Below, piece by piece: positions 1 to 11,055 of a DNA stretch of 64,000 nucleotides. How positions within the stretch are numbered: position 1 is the first letter of the stretch; the number at the start of each line of letters is the position of its first letter. The stretch is from positions 152,110,546 through 152,174,545 of the forward strand of contig OY726560.1 in assembly GCA_963383645.1 (NCBI GenBank). The letters run 5' to 3'. The stretch comes from Muscardinus avellanarius. Its lineage: Eukaryota; Chordata; Mammalia; Rodentia; Gliridae. The notes below the pieces were generated by a model. It searched no databases, was not told the DNA's origin, and saw only the letters and a program-made list of their open reading frames with translations. Position numbers and translations under genes: made by a program.

Positions 1-120
1 AAGCAGATGTATCATCACAAATACAAAATGCAGTGTTGTCAAATGGTAGCCCAGCATTCAAGCAAAAAAAGCATGCTGGGTCAAAGGTTGGTACAGTTTT
101 TTCCATTAAAAAAGATAAAA

Positions 121-285
121 TTTATTTGGGAGGCTGAGACAAGCGGATTGTGGTTCGCAGACAGCCTCAGCTACTTAGTGAGGCCCTTTGCAACTCAGTG
201 AGACCCTGTTTCAAAGTAAAAAAAAAAAAAATAGGGCTAGGTGTGTAGCTCAGAGGTAGAATGCCCCTGGGTTCCATCACTAGTA

Positions 286-286
<1 letters not shown>
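121..286 (+). mobile_element. B1-dID SINE, 5'-truncated
   Basis: Begins inside the B1 half (GGGAGGCTGAGACAAG) and has a complete ID half ending TAGTACCA; its tail has become a CA repeat. Confidence 0.88.

Positions 287-328
<42 letters not shown>
287..328 (+). repeat. (CA)21 microsatellite at a SINE tail
   Basis: Uninterrupted CA run growing out of the ID half's terminal CCACA. Confidence 0.97.
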
Positions 329-334
<6 letters not shown>

Positions 335-1508
335 TTAAATTTCTGAATTTCAACAACTTCCCAAAATAAAGGACAGATGATGAAAGAAAAATATTGCAAA
401 TGATGACATTAGATTATTAAGTGGAAAGAGGAGAGTGAAAATAGTTCTTTATAGTATAACCTAGATTTCATAAATATAATACATATATGCATTTTTCAAT
501 TAGAAGCAATTTGAGGGAATTTTATTTGACCACCAATATATCATTAACATTTAATATTTATAGTTTTGCCACATTTAGATAAGCATATTTGGAAGAAAAT
601 GTAAATTAAATACTACTAAAGTGTAATTTTAATAAAATGTAGTTTTAATAAAGCATGAACATATAAGTTTAGTGGTTTAACTGCATTGTTAGAAATTTAT
701 ATTATGAAAGATACAAAAATCAGTAATATTTCTGTTTATTTTACAGTCAGTATGGCACCTTTTACATGAGAGTTTTAAATTTTCATTCTACCCAAAAGGT
801 TTCAAAGAATAGTTTATTATATGCTTATATAAAACATTTAAAATATTTACAAATTCAAAATAGATTTTTCATAACTCAAAAAAGTTCACCTGAAAATTAT
901 CCATTATAACATTGCCATTTGTGTCTTTTTTTTTTTACCAATTCATTAACATAGCTCAGTGTCCACAAGCTATCTATCTTGTCTGCTGCAATGAACACAT
1001 TTAATTCCTTATCTTGAAAATGTCATTTTCAGTTTGTATATCACATATTTACATAATCATTGTTCCTTATTTTATAAACTGGCCTTCTCAGTGCTTGGTG
1101 ATTTTTAAAAAAAAAAAACCACTATGCCTGACTTAGTAAAATAATATTACTTTTGAAATCTCCCTTTATTTGAATACTATAGCAATAAGAAATAATTTGT
1201 CAAGTGGTTACACATATGTGCATTTTTAAAAAAGGACATAGTTATTTAAAAACAGTTTTTGTGTTTGTGCTTTTCTGAGATTTCTATATTTTTTGCTATC
1301 CTTTAAATTAGAATTTTTATTTGCAAAAATTAAAAAGATAGTTTTACTTACTCCAGAGAAATTATCTTAAGGAACTAATAAAATTGAAACAGCTATAAAC
1401 ACTAAAGCTGCCTACTATAGCTTTAGCTTTGTTATTTTAAAAACATGATGAAATTATTCCTGTGATAACTCGGTATTATAGATATGGTTATGAAAGAATG
1501 TTAGAAGA
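329..1508. other. AT-rich intergenic DNA
   Basis: No gene, RNA gene or recognisable repeat seen; short A and T runs only. Confidence 0.6.
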
Positions 1509-1580
1509 AGGGCTGGAGATGCAGCTTAGAGGTGAAGCACTTGCCCAGCATGTGCCAAGCCCTTCATCCCCACGATGACA
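1509..1580 (+). mobile_element. ID element
   Basis: GGGCTGGAGATGCAGCTTAG ... CACTTGCCCAGCATGTGCCA: a tRNA-Ala-derived ID SINE, diverged. Confidence 0.8.
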
Positions 1581-1740
1581 AAAGATGCTTAAGGAAAGAG
1601 ATGAACAAAATGTGTTCATATTGTACAATGGTATAAAATATAACTTCGTAAGAACAAGAACTGGGAATATACATGTAAATTAAAAACCCAATGCATTAGA
1701 AAATGAAGATAATAGACGCATATTTCTTCTTTAAAAGTAT

Positions 1741-1782
1741 TGTGCTTGTCTAGTATGCATAAGGCCCTGGGTTTAATCTCCA

Positions 1783-1826
<44 letters not shown>
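1741..1826 (+). mobile_element. ID element 3' end with (CA)n tail
   Basis: GCTTGTCTAGTATGCATAAG then CCCTGGGTTTAATCTCCACC is the ID 3' half; a CA run at 1,784-1,826 extends from its end. Confidence 0.8.
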
Positions 1827-1828
<2 letters not shown>

Positions 1829-2528
1829 TTGTTTTTCGTGTGTCAAAGAGTGAGATGAGGTAGTCAGCATAGGTCAGGGCTCCATGAGTGTCCAGCTGTG
1901 TCCAACACTGGCCTTGAAGTCCCTTCCTTCCGTCTGTCAACACTCCATGCTGATTGCACAGGGCCTTTGAATGCCAAGCCGGTCTTACCCTGAGCAGGCA
2001 CGCGGTGCTGACACTCACATTCAAAGAAGCAGTGGCTCATTGGCATTTTTTTCTTATGATAACAACCAGCAGATTCTGTGAAAGACCAAACAATGTTATA
2101 AAATCCATAAAGCCATCAGAGTGTCTCATAGCTTATTTCTACCAAGATCCAGTTTGTAAAGAATGAGAAATCAATAGGCTCATCTTCCCCCAGAATTCAT
2201 GATCGCACATGAGATACAGCCCCGTTAGCTTCATCTAGCTATGAGATGCTACTCACAAGCACAATGTTAAGACCTTGTTTATTTGGACTAATAAAATTCT
2301 GATTAGGAAATCAAGTAAGAATACTCTCTAGATTATTTTCCTCTTCTGGAAAAAGAAACACTGAAAGACTGTAAATAGTCCCAGGAATGAGAAAAGTTGG
2401 TGTCCTACTCATGTTTGAAAGAACTAGCTGGGCTCAGTCCTTGCAATGGAGAGCAGGGCTCAGATCCTGGGATGGGGTCAGGGCCCCGTCCTTAGTACAG
2501 GCAGCAGGCCACAGAAGAATACTGATCT
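1827..2528. other. Intergenic DNA, no feature seen
   Basis: Unique-looking sequence with short overlapping ORFs lacking any codon or homology signal. Confidence 0.5.
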
Positions 2529-2730
2529 AGGCCAGGTGTGATGGCGCACGCTTGTAATCAGTACTTGGGAAGCTAAGACATGAGCATCGCAGGTTCACAG
2601 CCAGGCTCAGCTACTTAGTGAGAGCCTCTGCAACTTAGTGAGACCCTTCCTTAAAATAAAGAATAAAAAATAGGGCTGGGGGTGTAGCTTGGAAGCAGAA
2701 TGCCCCTGGGTTCCACCCCCAGTATGCCAA
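2529..2730 (+). mobile_element. B1-dID SINE
   Basis: Full dimer from GGCGCACGCTTGTAATCAG to GGGTTCCACCCCCAGTA. Confidence 0.9.
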
Positions 2731-3041
2731 AAGAAAAAAAGAATGCTGATCTAGAGTTCAGGATAGGGCTCTATCCCTGTGACCACAGTAAAAACACATT
2801 ACCTCCTTTAGTCCACCTAACAATTTTGCCAGGTGATTTATGGTCAGCCCCACTGTCAGGTGAGGAACTGGGGTCCAGCAAGCCTATGTTCAGCAAGCTT
2901 TCCCAACATCATACAGTGAGCGATGGACTCCCTGGGCCTGGTACCCAAGTGCTTTCCTCATGTTATATTAACTGCAAACAATCACTTATGACTTTATCTT
3001 GCTACCTTGCACCTAGCAGTTCATTTAATACTTACAGTGGA

Positions 3042-3231
3042 GCCGGGCGTGGTGGCGCACGCTTGGAATCCCCGCGCTTGGGAGGCTGAGACAGGAGGAT
3101 CACACAGGTTTGAAGCCAGCCTCAGCTACTTAGTAAGGCTTTCAGCAACTTAGTGAGACCCTGTTTCCAAATAAAATATAAAAAAGGTATGGGAGTATAG
3201 GTAGAAAGCCTCTGGGTTCCACCCCTAGTAC

Positions 3232-3272
<41 letters not shown>
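3042..3272 (+). mobile_element. B1-dID SINE with (TAA)n tail
   Basis: Starts AGCCGGGCGTGGTGGCGCAC and ends CCACCCCTAGTACCA; a TAA microsatellite fills 3,234-3,272. Confidence 0.92.
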
Positions 3273-3276
<4 letters not shown>

Positions 3277-4057
3277 CAGTGGTACTGGCATGTGATATTT
3301 TTACCCCCCAAGCTTGCACAAATGGCAGAGTGAGGAGACCGCAGGGCCAAGGCAGCCCTCCTGCCTGCCTGTCTCCCTGGCTGCCTGTCCCCCTGGCTGC
3401 ACAGCCCTTGCTGTGCCCAGCAGCACCCAGCTGCCTCCCTGTTCCGGGGTGTAAGGGAAGCACACCCCACACACCGTCCATGCGGGACAAATCCATTTTA
3501 CCATGGCTGTTCTTCTCAGGAACATCCTTCAATCTAATAAACCTTCATTATCAAGTCATAAAGCACACTGACTAATCCGCTGTGTTGTAATTATTGCCCA
3601 TAATATGTACTGACATGAAAAGAGATTAATAACAAGCATAGCAGAGTAATAAATTGGATGCTCGTGCACAGTGAAGCCAGCAGTGGGAGGAAGTGTTTAC
3701 CGAGGAGGGTGAGTGCAGATAACACAGGACCTGCGCTGTCCACTCGGGGCTCCTGGCTTTCAGCCGTGTACCCCGCACTGCTGTGTCCTCGTCCCCATAA
3801 GAACTTCACCCCGCTTCTAAACCTCACGTGGAAACAGCTCTCTATCCAGGTTGGAGCCCTCGCATCGGAGCGAGGAAGCCTGGTCCAGGTGCAGCTCTGT
3901 TCTGTGATGTGTGCTCTTCTTGGGCAACTTGCTGAACTTTCCTAACTAAGGCTCAGTTCCTGCATCTAGATGGCAGGGTTGTTGATATTCACCACTGACC
4001 ACACAGGGTGGTCATAAAATCCAAGTGCTTTTGCATTTGAGATAAGGAATTGACCTA
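3273..4057. other. Intergenic DNA, no feature seen
   Basis: Moderately GC-rich around 3,300-3,500 and 3,700-3,900. Several overlapping ORFs up to 136 codons appear on both strands but look like chance. Confidence 0.5.
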
Positions 4058-4058
4058 T

Positions 4059-4089
<31 letters not shown>

Positions 4090-4515
4090 TTTTGTGGTAC
4101 TGGGGATTGAATTTAGGGGCATTCTATCTCCAAGCTACATGGTCCAGTCATTTTTTTTATTTATTTATTTATTTTTTTGCATGAGGGTTGAACCCAGAGG
4201 TATTCTGCCTCCGAGCTACACATCAGGCCTATTTTTTATTCTTTATTTTGAAACAGGGTCTTACTAAGTTGTGGAGGCCTCTCTAAGTAGCCGAAGCTGT
4301 TCTCAAACCTGTGATCCTCCTGTTTCAGCCTCCCAAGTACTGGAATTACAAGCATGTGCTACCGCTCTCAGCTTTCTTTCTTTTCTTTTTGAAACAGGGT
4401 CTTGCTACATTGCTGAGAGTTTTGAAACTTGCTAAAGCTGTCTTCAAATCTGCAGTCTTCCTATCTCAGCCTTTCAAGTACTGGGGTTACAAGGTAAGAC
4501 ACCATGCCCAGCTTG
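4058..4515 (-). mobile_element. Cluster of three antisense SINE pieces with ATTT repeats
   Basis: (ATTT)n at 4,058-4,093; an ID half at 4,093-4,150; a full B1-dID at 4,172-4,372; and a B1-half-rich copy at 4,373-4,515, all minus strand. Confidence 0.82.
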
Positions 4516-4542
4516 GAACTGACCGTTTATAACACCAATGTT

Positions 4543-4707
4543 AGCTAGGCATGGTGGTACAGGCCTGTACTCCCAGTACAGGAGAGGCTGAAGAAGGAGG
4601 ATCACAGGTTAAAGGCAAGCCTCAGCAACTTAGAGAGACTGTTTCAAAATAAGAAAATCTGTTAAGGGTGTAGTTCAGAGGTAGAATGCCCTTGGGTTCA
4701 ATCCCCA

Positions 4708-4754
<47 letters not shown>

Positions 4755-4758
4755 AAAT
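4543..4758 (+). mobile_element. B1-dID SINE with (AAAT)n tail
   Basis: GCTAGGCATGGTGGTACAGG to TTCAATCCCCAGTA, followed by an AAAT run at 4,711-4,758. Confidence 0.88.
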
Positions 4759-5589
4759 TAACCAATGTTATAAGGCAGTTTGTAAAACAAAGGCAGTAGA
4801 TGTCTTGGCACATTTTGATAGTAGAGGTGGTGGGAGTTTGAGCAGTTCAGCCTCAGGAGAAGGTTCCGAGTGTGGACAAGGTCTGAAATGGGCAGGTTGG
4901 GGGGAGTCAAACTGGGAAGAGACTTTGAACCTCTTTTCACGTGCTTCTTAGCTATTTGTATATCTCCCTTGTACAAACATCTATTCCAAATTTTTCCTTT
5001 TAACTTGCCTTGTCGTTTCCCTCTTGAGCCAGAATGGTTCTTTATATATTGTACATGCAAGTTCCTTTGCAAACAAATCAACATCATGCTGAAAGGTACG
5101 TAAGTGGTCCCTTATCCTTTAGGGACCCCTGCAACCAGGAGAAGCAAGCCCCCTGCACTGTTAGTAATAAATGTTCTAAAAGTAATGATGATTTAGTAAT
5201 AAATTAACTAAAAGACATTTATTTCTATAGCCAAACTTCCATGGCCACACAGAAGATTTAAAAAATCACATTAATTTTTACATGTAAAGGTATTAGCAGG
5301 GAAAAGTGTACCTGATATCCCTCACCATAAAGCCATTTCAAGAAAAAAATAATTTAAAACAAAAATGCAAATAAAATCCACACAAATAGTGAGACATTTT
5401 AAAAGAACATTCCACAAATTGGCTTGCTCCATTATTTTGGGGACTAGACTATTCTTATCTGTAATATCTCAGCAACAGAATTATATTCCTTTGCTTTTCA
5501 CAATCAGGCCCCAACTAAACTGGTGCTATCTTTCTTACTTTTGGAAGTAAGACCTGACTACAGACTTTGACCTAATCAGGAATGTTCGG
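4759..5589. other. Intergenic DNA, no feature seen
   Basis: No recognisable gene or repeat before the L1 fragment at 5,590. Confidence 0.5.
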
Positions 5590-5870
5590 TTGGCAAAGTG
5601 GCTCCAAGTCCAAGGCTATCACCAATAGAAATGGAGAGATTTTGTAAATTGGATATCTAAAAAGGAACTTGAAATTATAATACACACAAAAAATTTCTAA
5701 CTCAAGAGTGAGAAGAGAGACAAACCAAGTTAAAAATGAGCAAAGGACCTGAATAGATAATTTTACAAAGAAGATATACATGTAACAATAAGACCATGAA
5801 AAGATGCTCAACATCATAAGCCATCAGAGATATGCCAATCAAAACCACAATGAGAACCTCTTCACATGCA
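5590..5870 (+). mobile_element. Old L1 fragment (ORF2 3' part), upstream half
   Basis: Degenerate L1 ORF2 sequence in sense orientation, recognisable by AAAAATGAGCAAAGGACCTG, ATGAAAAGATGCTCAACATC and AATCAAAACCACAATGAGA. It is interrupted at about 5,876 by an LTR-like insert and resumes at about 6,410. Confidence 0.8.
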
Positions 5871-5875
5871 TTCAT

Positions 5876-6410
5876 TAGTGTGTTGGGCAGCTTTCCATTA
5901 CTATAACAAATACTGAGATAATCAGAGTATAAAGGGGAAATGTTTGTTTTGACTTACAGTTTAGAGTCCATGATTGGTTGGTCTGATTGCTTTGTGGTCC
6001 TTGATTGATTGGTCTGATTATTTTGGAGTCCATGATTGGTTGGTCTGATTGCTTTGGAGTTCATGACTGGTTGGTCTGATTGCCTTGGAGTCCACGATTG
6101 GTTGGTCTGATTGCTTTGGAGTCCATGATTGTTTGGTATGGTTGCTTTGGAGTCCATGATTGTTTGGTATGGTTGCTTTGGAGTCCATGATTGGTTGGTA
6201 TGGTTGCTTTGGGGGCTGTAGTGAAGCATCATGGCTGCAGTAAATGGCAACCTTTCACCTCATAGCTGAGATGAACAGGAGATAGAGGAGAAGAAGCCAG
6301 CATTCTACAAATCCCTTCAAAGGCCCTCCTACCTTCCACTAGGCTCCACTTCATAATGCCCAATAGCTCCATGGATTGAGTACCAATATTTTAGGAGGCA
6401 CTTATCCAAA
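5876..6410 (-). mobile_element. Probable MaLR-type LTR insert with internal minisatellite
   Basis: The stretch splits an old L1. Its ends (TGTTGGGCAGCTTTCCATTA... and ...CCAAACGATAGCA) resemble a reverse-oriented MaLR/MST-like LTR. The family assignment is by memory and uncertain. The 31-bp tandem array at 5,966-6,213 has expanded inside it. Confidence 0.5.
5966..6213. repeat. 31-bp minisatellite, eight units
   Basis: Eight consecutive units of exactly 31 bp, consensus beginning GTCCATGATTGGTTGG and ending GATTGCTTTGGA. They differ at a few positions; units 6 and 7 are identical. There are no unique spacers, so it is a tandem repeat and not a CRISPR-like array. Confidence 0.93.
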
Positions 6411-7110
6411 CGATAGCAGCCAGGATGGCTATAATAAAAAAGACAGAGAATACCAAGTGTTGGTGAGGATTTAGAAAAACTGGAATCCTCATATACTGTT
6501 GATAGAAGTGTTACTTGGCAGAGCTTCTTTAGAAAACAGTCTGGCAGTTCCTCAAAATGATAAACAGAGTTTCCATATGAGCCAGCAATTCTACTCCTAG
6601 GTATATACTTAACAGAAATAAAAATGCAAGTGTACACAAAAATATATATAGAAATATTCATAGCAACATTACAGTGTTAGGAATAGCCAAATAAGTGGAA
6701 AACAACCCAGATGTCTATCAATAGGGTAGTGTAGCCATATAACAAGATATTATTCAGCAATAATAAGGAATAAAGTACAGATACCTGCTACAACATGGGC
6801 AAAAACTAATGCTACCTCTGCTGCATGGGAGAAGTCAGGCACAAATGATAATATATTGCATAATTTCTATGAAGTGTTCAGAATAGGAAAATCTGTAGAT
6901 GGAAAGTAGATCTGTGGTTGTTTAGGACTGAGATAGGGATGATGGGGACATCAAAGAGATGGCAGTAAGTGCTAATAGTTTCTTCTAGAAGTGATACAAT
7001 ATTTTAAAACAATATGGTGATGGTTAAAAAACCACAAATGTACTAAACCCCACCACATTGTATCTGTGAAATGTGTGAACTGCATGGTACACACATTAGA
7101 TGTCAACAAA
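6411..7110 (+). mobile_element. Old L1 fragment, downstream half with 3' UTR
   Basis: Continues the L1 from 5,870: GGAATCCTCATATACTGTTG, AATTCTACTCCTAGGTATAT, AACCCAGATGTCTATCAATA, then a 3' UTR-like end near 7,110. Highly diverged with no open frame. Confidence 0.8.
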
Positions 7111-7594
7111 GCTGTTGTTGCTGTTAATGTTCTGCTTCCCAGGCAGCTGGAGGTGTTTCATCTGAGCTGTGCAGTAGACTGTGACCCGGAGGGCAAAGTG
7201 GTCTGTCCGCACCGAAAGCATGAGCTTCAGAACCAGGTTCAGCAGGTTTCAGCAGTAGCTCTACTTTCTATTGGCTGTATAACTCTGGGGCCATGTAGAG
7301 GATTCTTGTGATAATTGCTTTGAATTCTAAGTAGGCTAAATGAGATAATAAATAGAGGGCTTATCATAGCATCCAGAACTTTGTGAATGCTTAGTAGTAA
7401 GGCAGTGTCTGGATATGGGGTGTCCCCTACCCCTCATGGAAACAGGGGGCAATGTTGAAAGCCAGGCTTGGTTGTCATCTCAGCAATGGATGAATCGACT
7501 GGTAAGGGTTTATCTGGGTGGTGGCCCAGGCCAGTAGGGTGGTTAGAGAAGGTGGTCCCTGGGCTTTGTCCTTGGGGTTATGTAGGATTCCTCT
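7111..7594. other. Intergenic DNA, possible LTR relic
   Basis: 7,440-7,920, on both sides of the TTC/CT array, resembles a rodent MaLR-type LTR (AACAAATAAGTGTCTTTCCT near 7,880). This is a weak, memory-based call. Confidence 0.35.
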
Positions 7595-7693
7595 CCTCTT
7601 CTCTTTTCTTTTCTTCTTCTTCTTCTTCTTCTTCTTCTTCTTCTTCTTCTTCTTCTTCTTCTTCTTCTTCTTCTTCTTCTTCTTCTTCTTCCT

Positions 7694-7760
<67 letters not shown>
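7595..7760 (+). repeat. Composite (TTC)n-(CT)n microsatellite
   Basis: About 27 TTC units (7,611-7,692), a C run, then about 28 CT units (7,702-7,757): an unbroken polypyrimidine strand of roughly 165 bp. Confidence 0.97.
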
Positions 7761-7761
<1 letters not shown>

Positions 7762-8084
7762 GCTCTCTGATGTTCTCTATGCTCTCTCTCGCTCCACTTC
7801 CTGCTACCTCCATGCCCTGAAATCTACACTCCCTAGCCTCACATGGACCGAAACCCAATATCACCAAGGAAAACGTTGAACAAATAAGTGTCTTTCCTCT
7901 GTGTTATGTGATCAGAACTTTGGATTTCCCCAGCTCTGTGAAAAGGCTGAATAACATAAGTACTGACCCCTCATCTTCATCTTCGGCATCTCCCCATGCT
8001 CAAACCTATTTACCACCACTGACTCTGATGTGACCTTTGGAAATTTGCTTGCAAAGTGATTTACTCAGATATACAATCTTGGGT

Positions 8085-8313
8085 GTTTTATTTATTTATT
8101 TATTTATTTTTGCTGTAGTGGGGATTAAAGTCAGGGGTCTTCTATCTCTGAGCTACACCCCCAGTCATATTTTTTATTCTTTTTTTTTAAACAGTGTCTC
8201 ACTAAGTAGTGGAGGGCCTCACTAAGTAGCTGAGACTGGCCATCAACCTGCTATTCTCCTATCACTGCCTCCCAAGTTCTGAGATTGCAAGCATGTTCCA
8301 CCACACCCGGCGA
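8085..8313 (-). mobile_element. B1-dID SINE
   Basis: Antisense dimer from ATTTATTTTTGCTGTAGTGG to ACCACACCCGGCG; an ATTT run marks its tail. Confidence 0.87.
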
Positions 8314-9130
8314 TATATATCATTTCTGCCTTCCTCCCTTTCTGCTTTTCCCTACTTAATCAGTGGGAATCAGAAATCTGCATACTCTATTTCCACCAAC
8401 TTTAAAAGGAGAAAAAGTTGTGCTACTTTAGGGTTGCAAATGATTCACCATGGCAGGATGCCCTGGGGCCCATCTTACCAGGCCTTGGAGTTCATGTCAT
8501 CAGGGACGGTAGTTGTTCAGTCATAAAAGAGGAGCACAGTCCTGTCCTAAAGAGAGCGACTGCCCAGTGCATGCAATATTCTGTCTGCCATACTGGCCAA
8601 GACAGATGCTTCTGCGAGGGACACTGAAATCCACAAACATATGTAATTTCACACTTTTATACAATATACCCTATATATTCAGCATTACTCTGAATGTTCA
8701 GCCTTCATATCCTTCATGCAGCTTTCCATTTTAAACTAATTAGTCTCTCTTCCTTCAAGAAGTTGTTTTTTTTTTTAACCAGGGGGAGGGAGATCTGGTT
8801 ACCTGTTGCCCACATCTATTTATGACCTGTTCCCTGGCTTCTGATTATCATCTTGTGTGTGTTTGGCCTTACATTTAATAGACATTTGGAATTCCTGCAC
8901 CATCTATCATTTATTAAGGACCAACGATATGCCAGGAAGGGTACTAGGCATTAAAGAGGAAGAAAAACTAAGATTTTTTTTCCTTTCCGAAATGCTCTCT
9001 GAGTGTACTGGGTGTAGATTTATTCCCATGTATTAAGTGTCCCTAAAGAATACATTGGTCTCCCTTATGAAACAAGCATATCTGCATATAACAATAGTAT
9101 AGGGGGTAAGTACTTAAAATGGCACAGAGG
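8314..9130. other. Intergenic DNA
   Basis: 8,905-8,960 (CATTTATTAAGGACC...ATGCCAGGA) is MIR/L3-like; nothing else is recognised. Confidence 0.4.
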
Positions 9131-10739
9131 AGATATTGCGGGCTCTAGCAGATGCCACTTGCTCCCCAGTCCCTCCATGGAAAGTTGCTACTTTGTGCAG
9201 CTCCTTGAAAATTATTCAATGGTTGCTGCCATGGAAGGTACTGCTCAGACAGCTTTCTGACAACAGTCTTCTTGCACGACAACACGAAGCCTGGTATAAA
9301 AATTTTAAGAGAATTTAATAATTGGGGGGTCAGGAAAGAGATAGAGATGACAAATTCTGTTGACCTTCTCTAGCCAGGGCCTTATTTTTGTAGATACTTT
9401 AGACAAGGCATCATAAGGGTAAATCTAACACAGATGCTAATTATTGTCATGGGTTGCAATAAAGAAAGTCAGTGAGGCAGGCATGTGACAAGCTTGGAGG
9501 ACTAGACATTACTGGGTGGAGACTACATCAAATAACACACCTCAGAGATTACACTAGGTCCCTTGGAATTTGTCCACTTGCAGACAAATCCCATTCAGCC
9601 AAATACCACGTATTCAAACTGAGCTAGTCCACAATGATAATCTCAGCGTGCATTCTAAGATGTTCCCCACAAAGAGCAGTACAGGAGAGTAGCTTTTCAG
9701 AGGTCACCACACAAACTTCCACTTATGTCCCATTCACCGGCATTTGGTCTCAGGGCCTGGTCTAGTTGTCAGGGAAGCTAGGAATGTACTCATTTAGTGC
9801 AGTCACAATGTGTCCAGATATTGCTGGCTGTTCTGTTACTATGAAAGAAAGGAAATGAATTTGGAGAGCCAGTTAACAATCTTGGTCACTGGAAACATCA
9901 AAGAATTTTTAATAAATTCAAGCCTGTGATTATGGGCATCTCTGGTGGCCCTGAGAGCATTAGCAGGAAAGAATGTGTGCCAGGAAAAGGAAGGGAGGCG
10001 GCAACAGTGACCAGATGCAAGAGGACAAGGAAGAGGCACATGTGTTCACTAGCTTTAATGGAAAATTCTGGAGGGGATCTTTGAGAAAGATGTTTTCTAA
10101 GAGTGATAAGGCAGACCTGAAGGAAGTGACAATATTTTGTGCCTCCTGTTGACCAGGTACCTAACCATGTTGTGAAAGAAATGTTAAACTTTTCAGAATT
10201 AAAATAGAGTCACAAAATGTGTCAATCCTAGGAAAGAAAGGCAGATAGAGAAGCCGAGAGGTTCTGAAGCAAGGGTTCTATGCACAGTTATCACAAAAGA
10301 CTGTCAAAAAATTGTACAGTCTACTGCAATCTTATACCAAAGTGCTTCCAAGGACCTCTGCCCTGCAACTGTCAGTCCAACCTCTGACTATAGCCACTCT
10401 TCTTGATAATCATTGTGGCCAAAGTTTATTGTTTTTAAATATATATTCCCCCTTGCAATCATTGCATGCTCCGCTATTCCCAAATAAATACGAGTATTCT
10501 TTGGAGAATCTGCCTTGTGTTTTTATTTAAGTCAAATAAAAGAAAAATCATTACACGAAGTGCCATCATATAGTCAATCAAGTGTTGACTTCAAAGGGGA
10601 AAGCCTGGGTCTAACTAGAAAGAAAGCAGCAAAGGAGAAACTGCAAAAGGAAAGCTAGCCCAACAAACAGGCATAGGGCGAAAAGCTCCAAAATTCTGTT
10701 TCCGAACCTGAAGGAAACAGATAAAAAATTAGGGGCAAC
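9131..10739. other. Region upstream of WDR11 promoter; possible LTR-derived sequence
   Basis: No coding signal. 10,240-10,540 ends with CCCAAATAAATACGAGTATT then TTTGGAGAATCTGCCTTGTG, a layout like an LTR R-U5 border with a polyA signal. This is low confidence. Confidence 0.35.
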
Positions 10740-10969
10740 GGAGAGAAACGATCTGGGCGGCGGAACGCTGGTGCAGGCGGAACTCAAGAGCGGTGGACCC
10801 AGTAGGCAACGGAACCTGGGCGCGGCGGAACCAGCGGAGGGTGGAACCTTAGAGCCGGCGGAACCTGGCCGCGGCGCCGAAGGAGCTACCCGGACCTCGG
10901 AACGGAAGCGCCGCGTCCGCAGCTTCTGCCTGGTTGCGGGTGGGCGCGGAGGGCCGGGTAGACTTAGCC
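10740..10969 (+). promoter_or_regulatory. WDR11: WDR11 CpG-island promoter and 5' UTR
   Basis: This is the most CpG-dense stretch of the window and lies directly before the WDR11 start codon; the island continues to about 11,110 in intron 1. No TATA box is visible. A GGAAC core, mostly as GCGGAAC or CGGAAC, recurs about seven times between 10,760 and 10,910, which resembles repeated ETS-type GGAA cores. No upstream ATG occurs between 10,740 and 10,969. The transcription start is not determinable from sequence alone. Confidence 0.85.
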
Positions 10970-11055
10970 ATGTTACCCTACACCGTGAACTTCAAGGTGT
11001 CGGCGCGCACCCTCACCGGGGCCCTGAGCGCGCACAACAAGGCGGCGGTGGACTG
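10970..11055 (+). CDS. WDR11: WDR11 coding exon 1
   Basis: Encodes residues 1-28 plus two bases of codon 29. The start context is GCC-ATG-T with G at -3, a moderate Kozak context. The first residues [19 protein letters not shown] match the WDR11 N-terminus. Donor GTGAG follows at 11,056. Confidence 0.95.

Noticed and set aside
3122..3945. Several ORFs of 74-136 codons on both strands
   Set aside because: Overlapping chance ORFs across a SINE and TAA repeat, with no consistent codon or splice signals.
5954..6250. 98-codon repetitive ORF or CRISPR-like array
   Set aside because: It is the translation of a 31-bp tandem repeat; there are no spacers, and the host is a mammal.
7468..7867. ORFs rich in Ser, Phe, Lys or Glu/Arg
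   Set aside because: Translations of the TTC/CT microsatellite.
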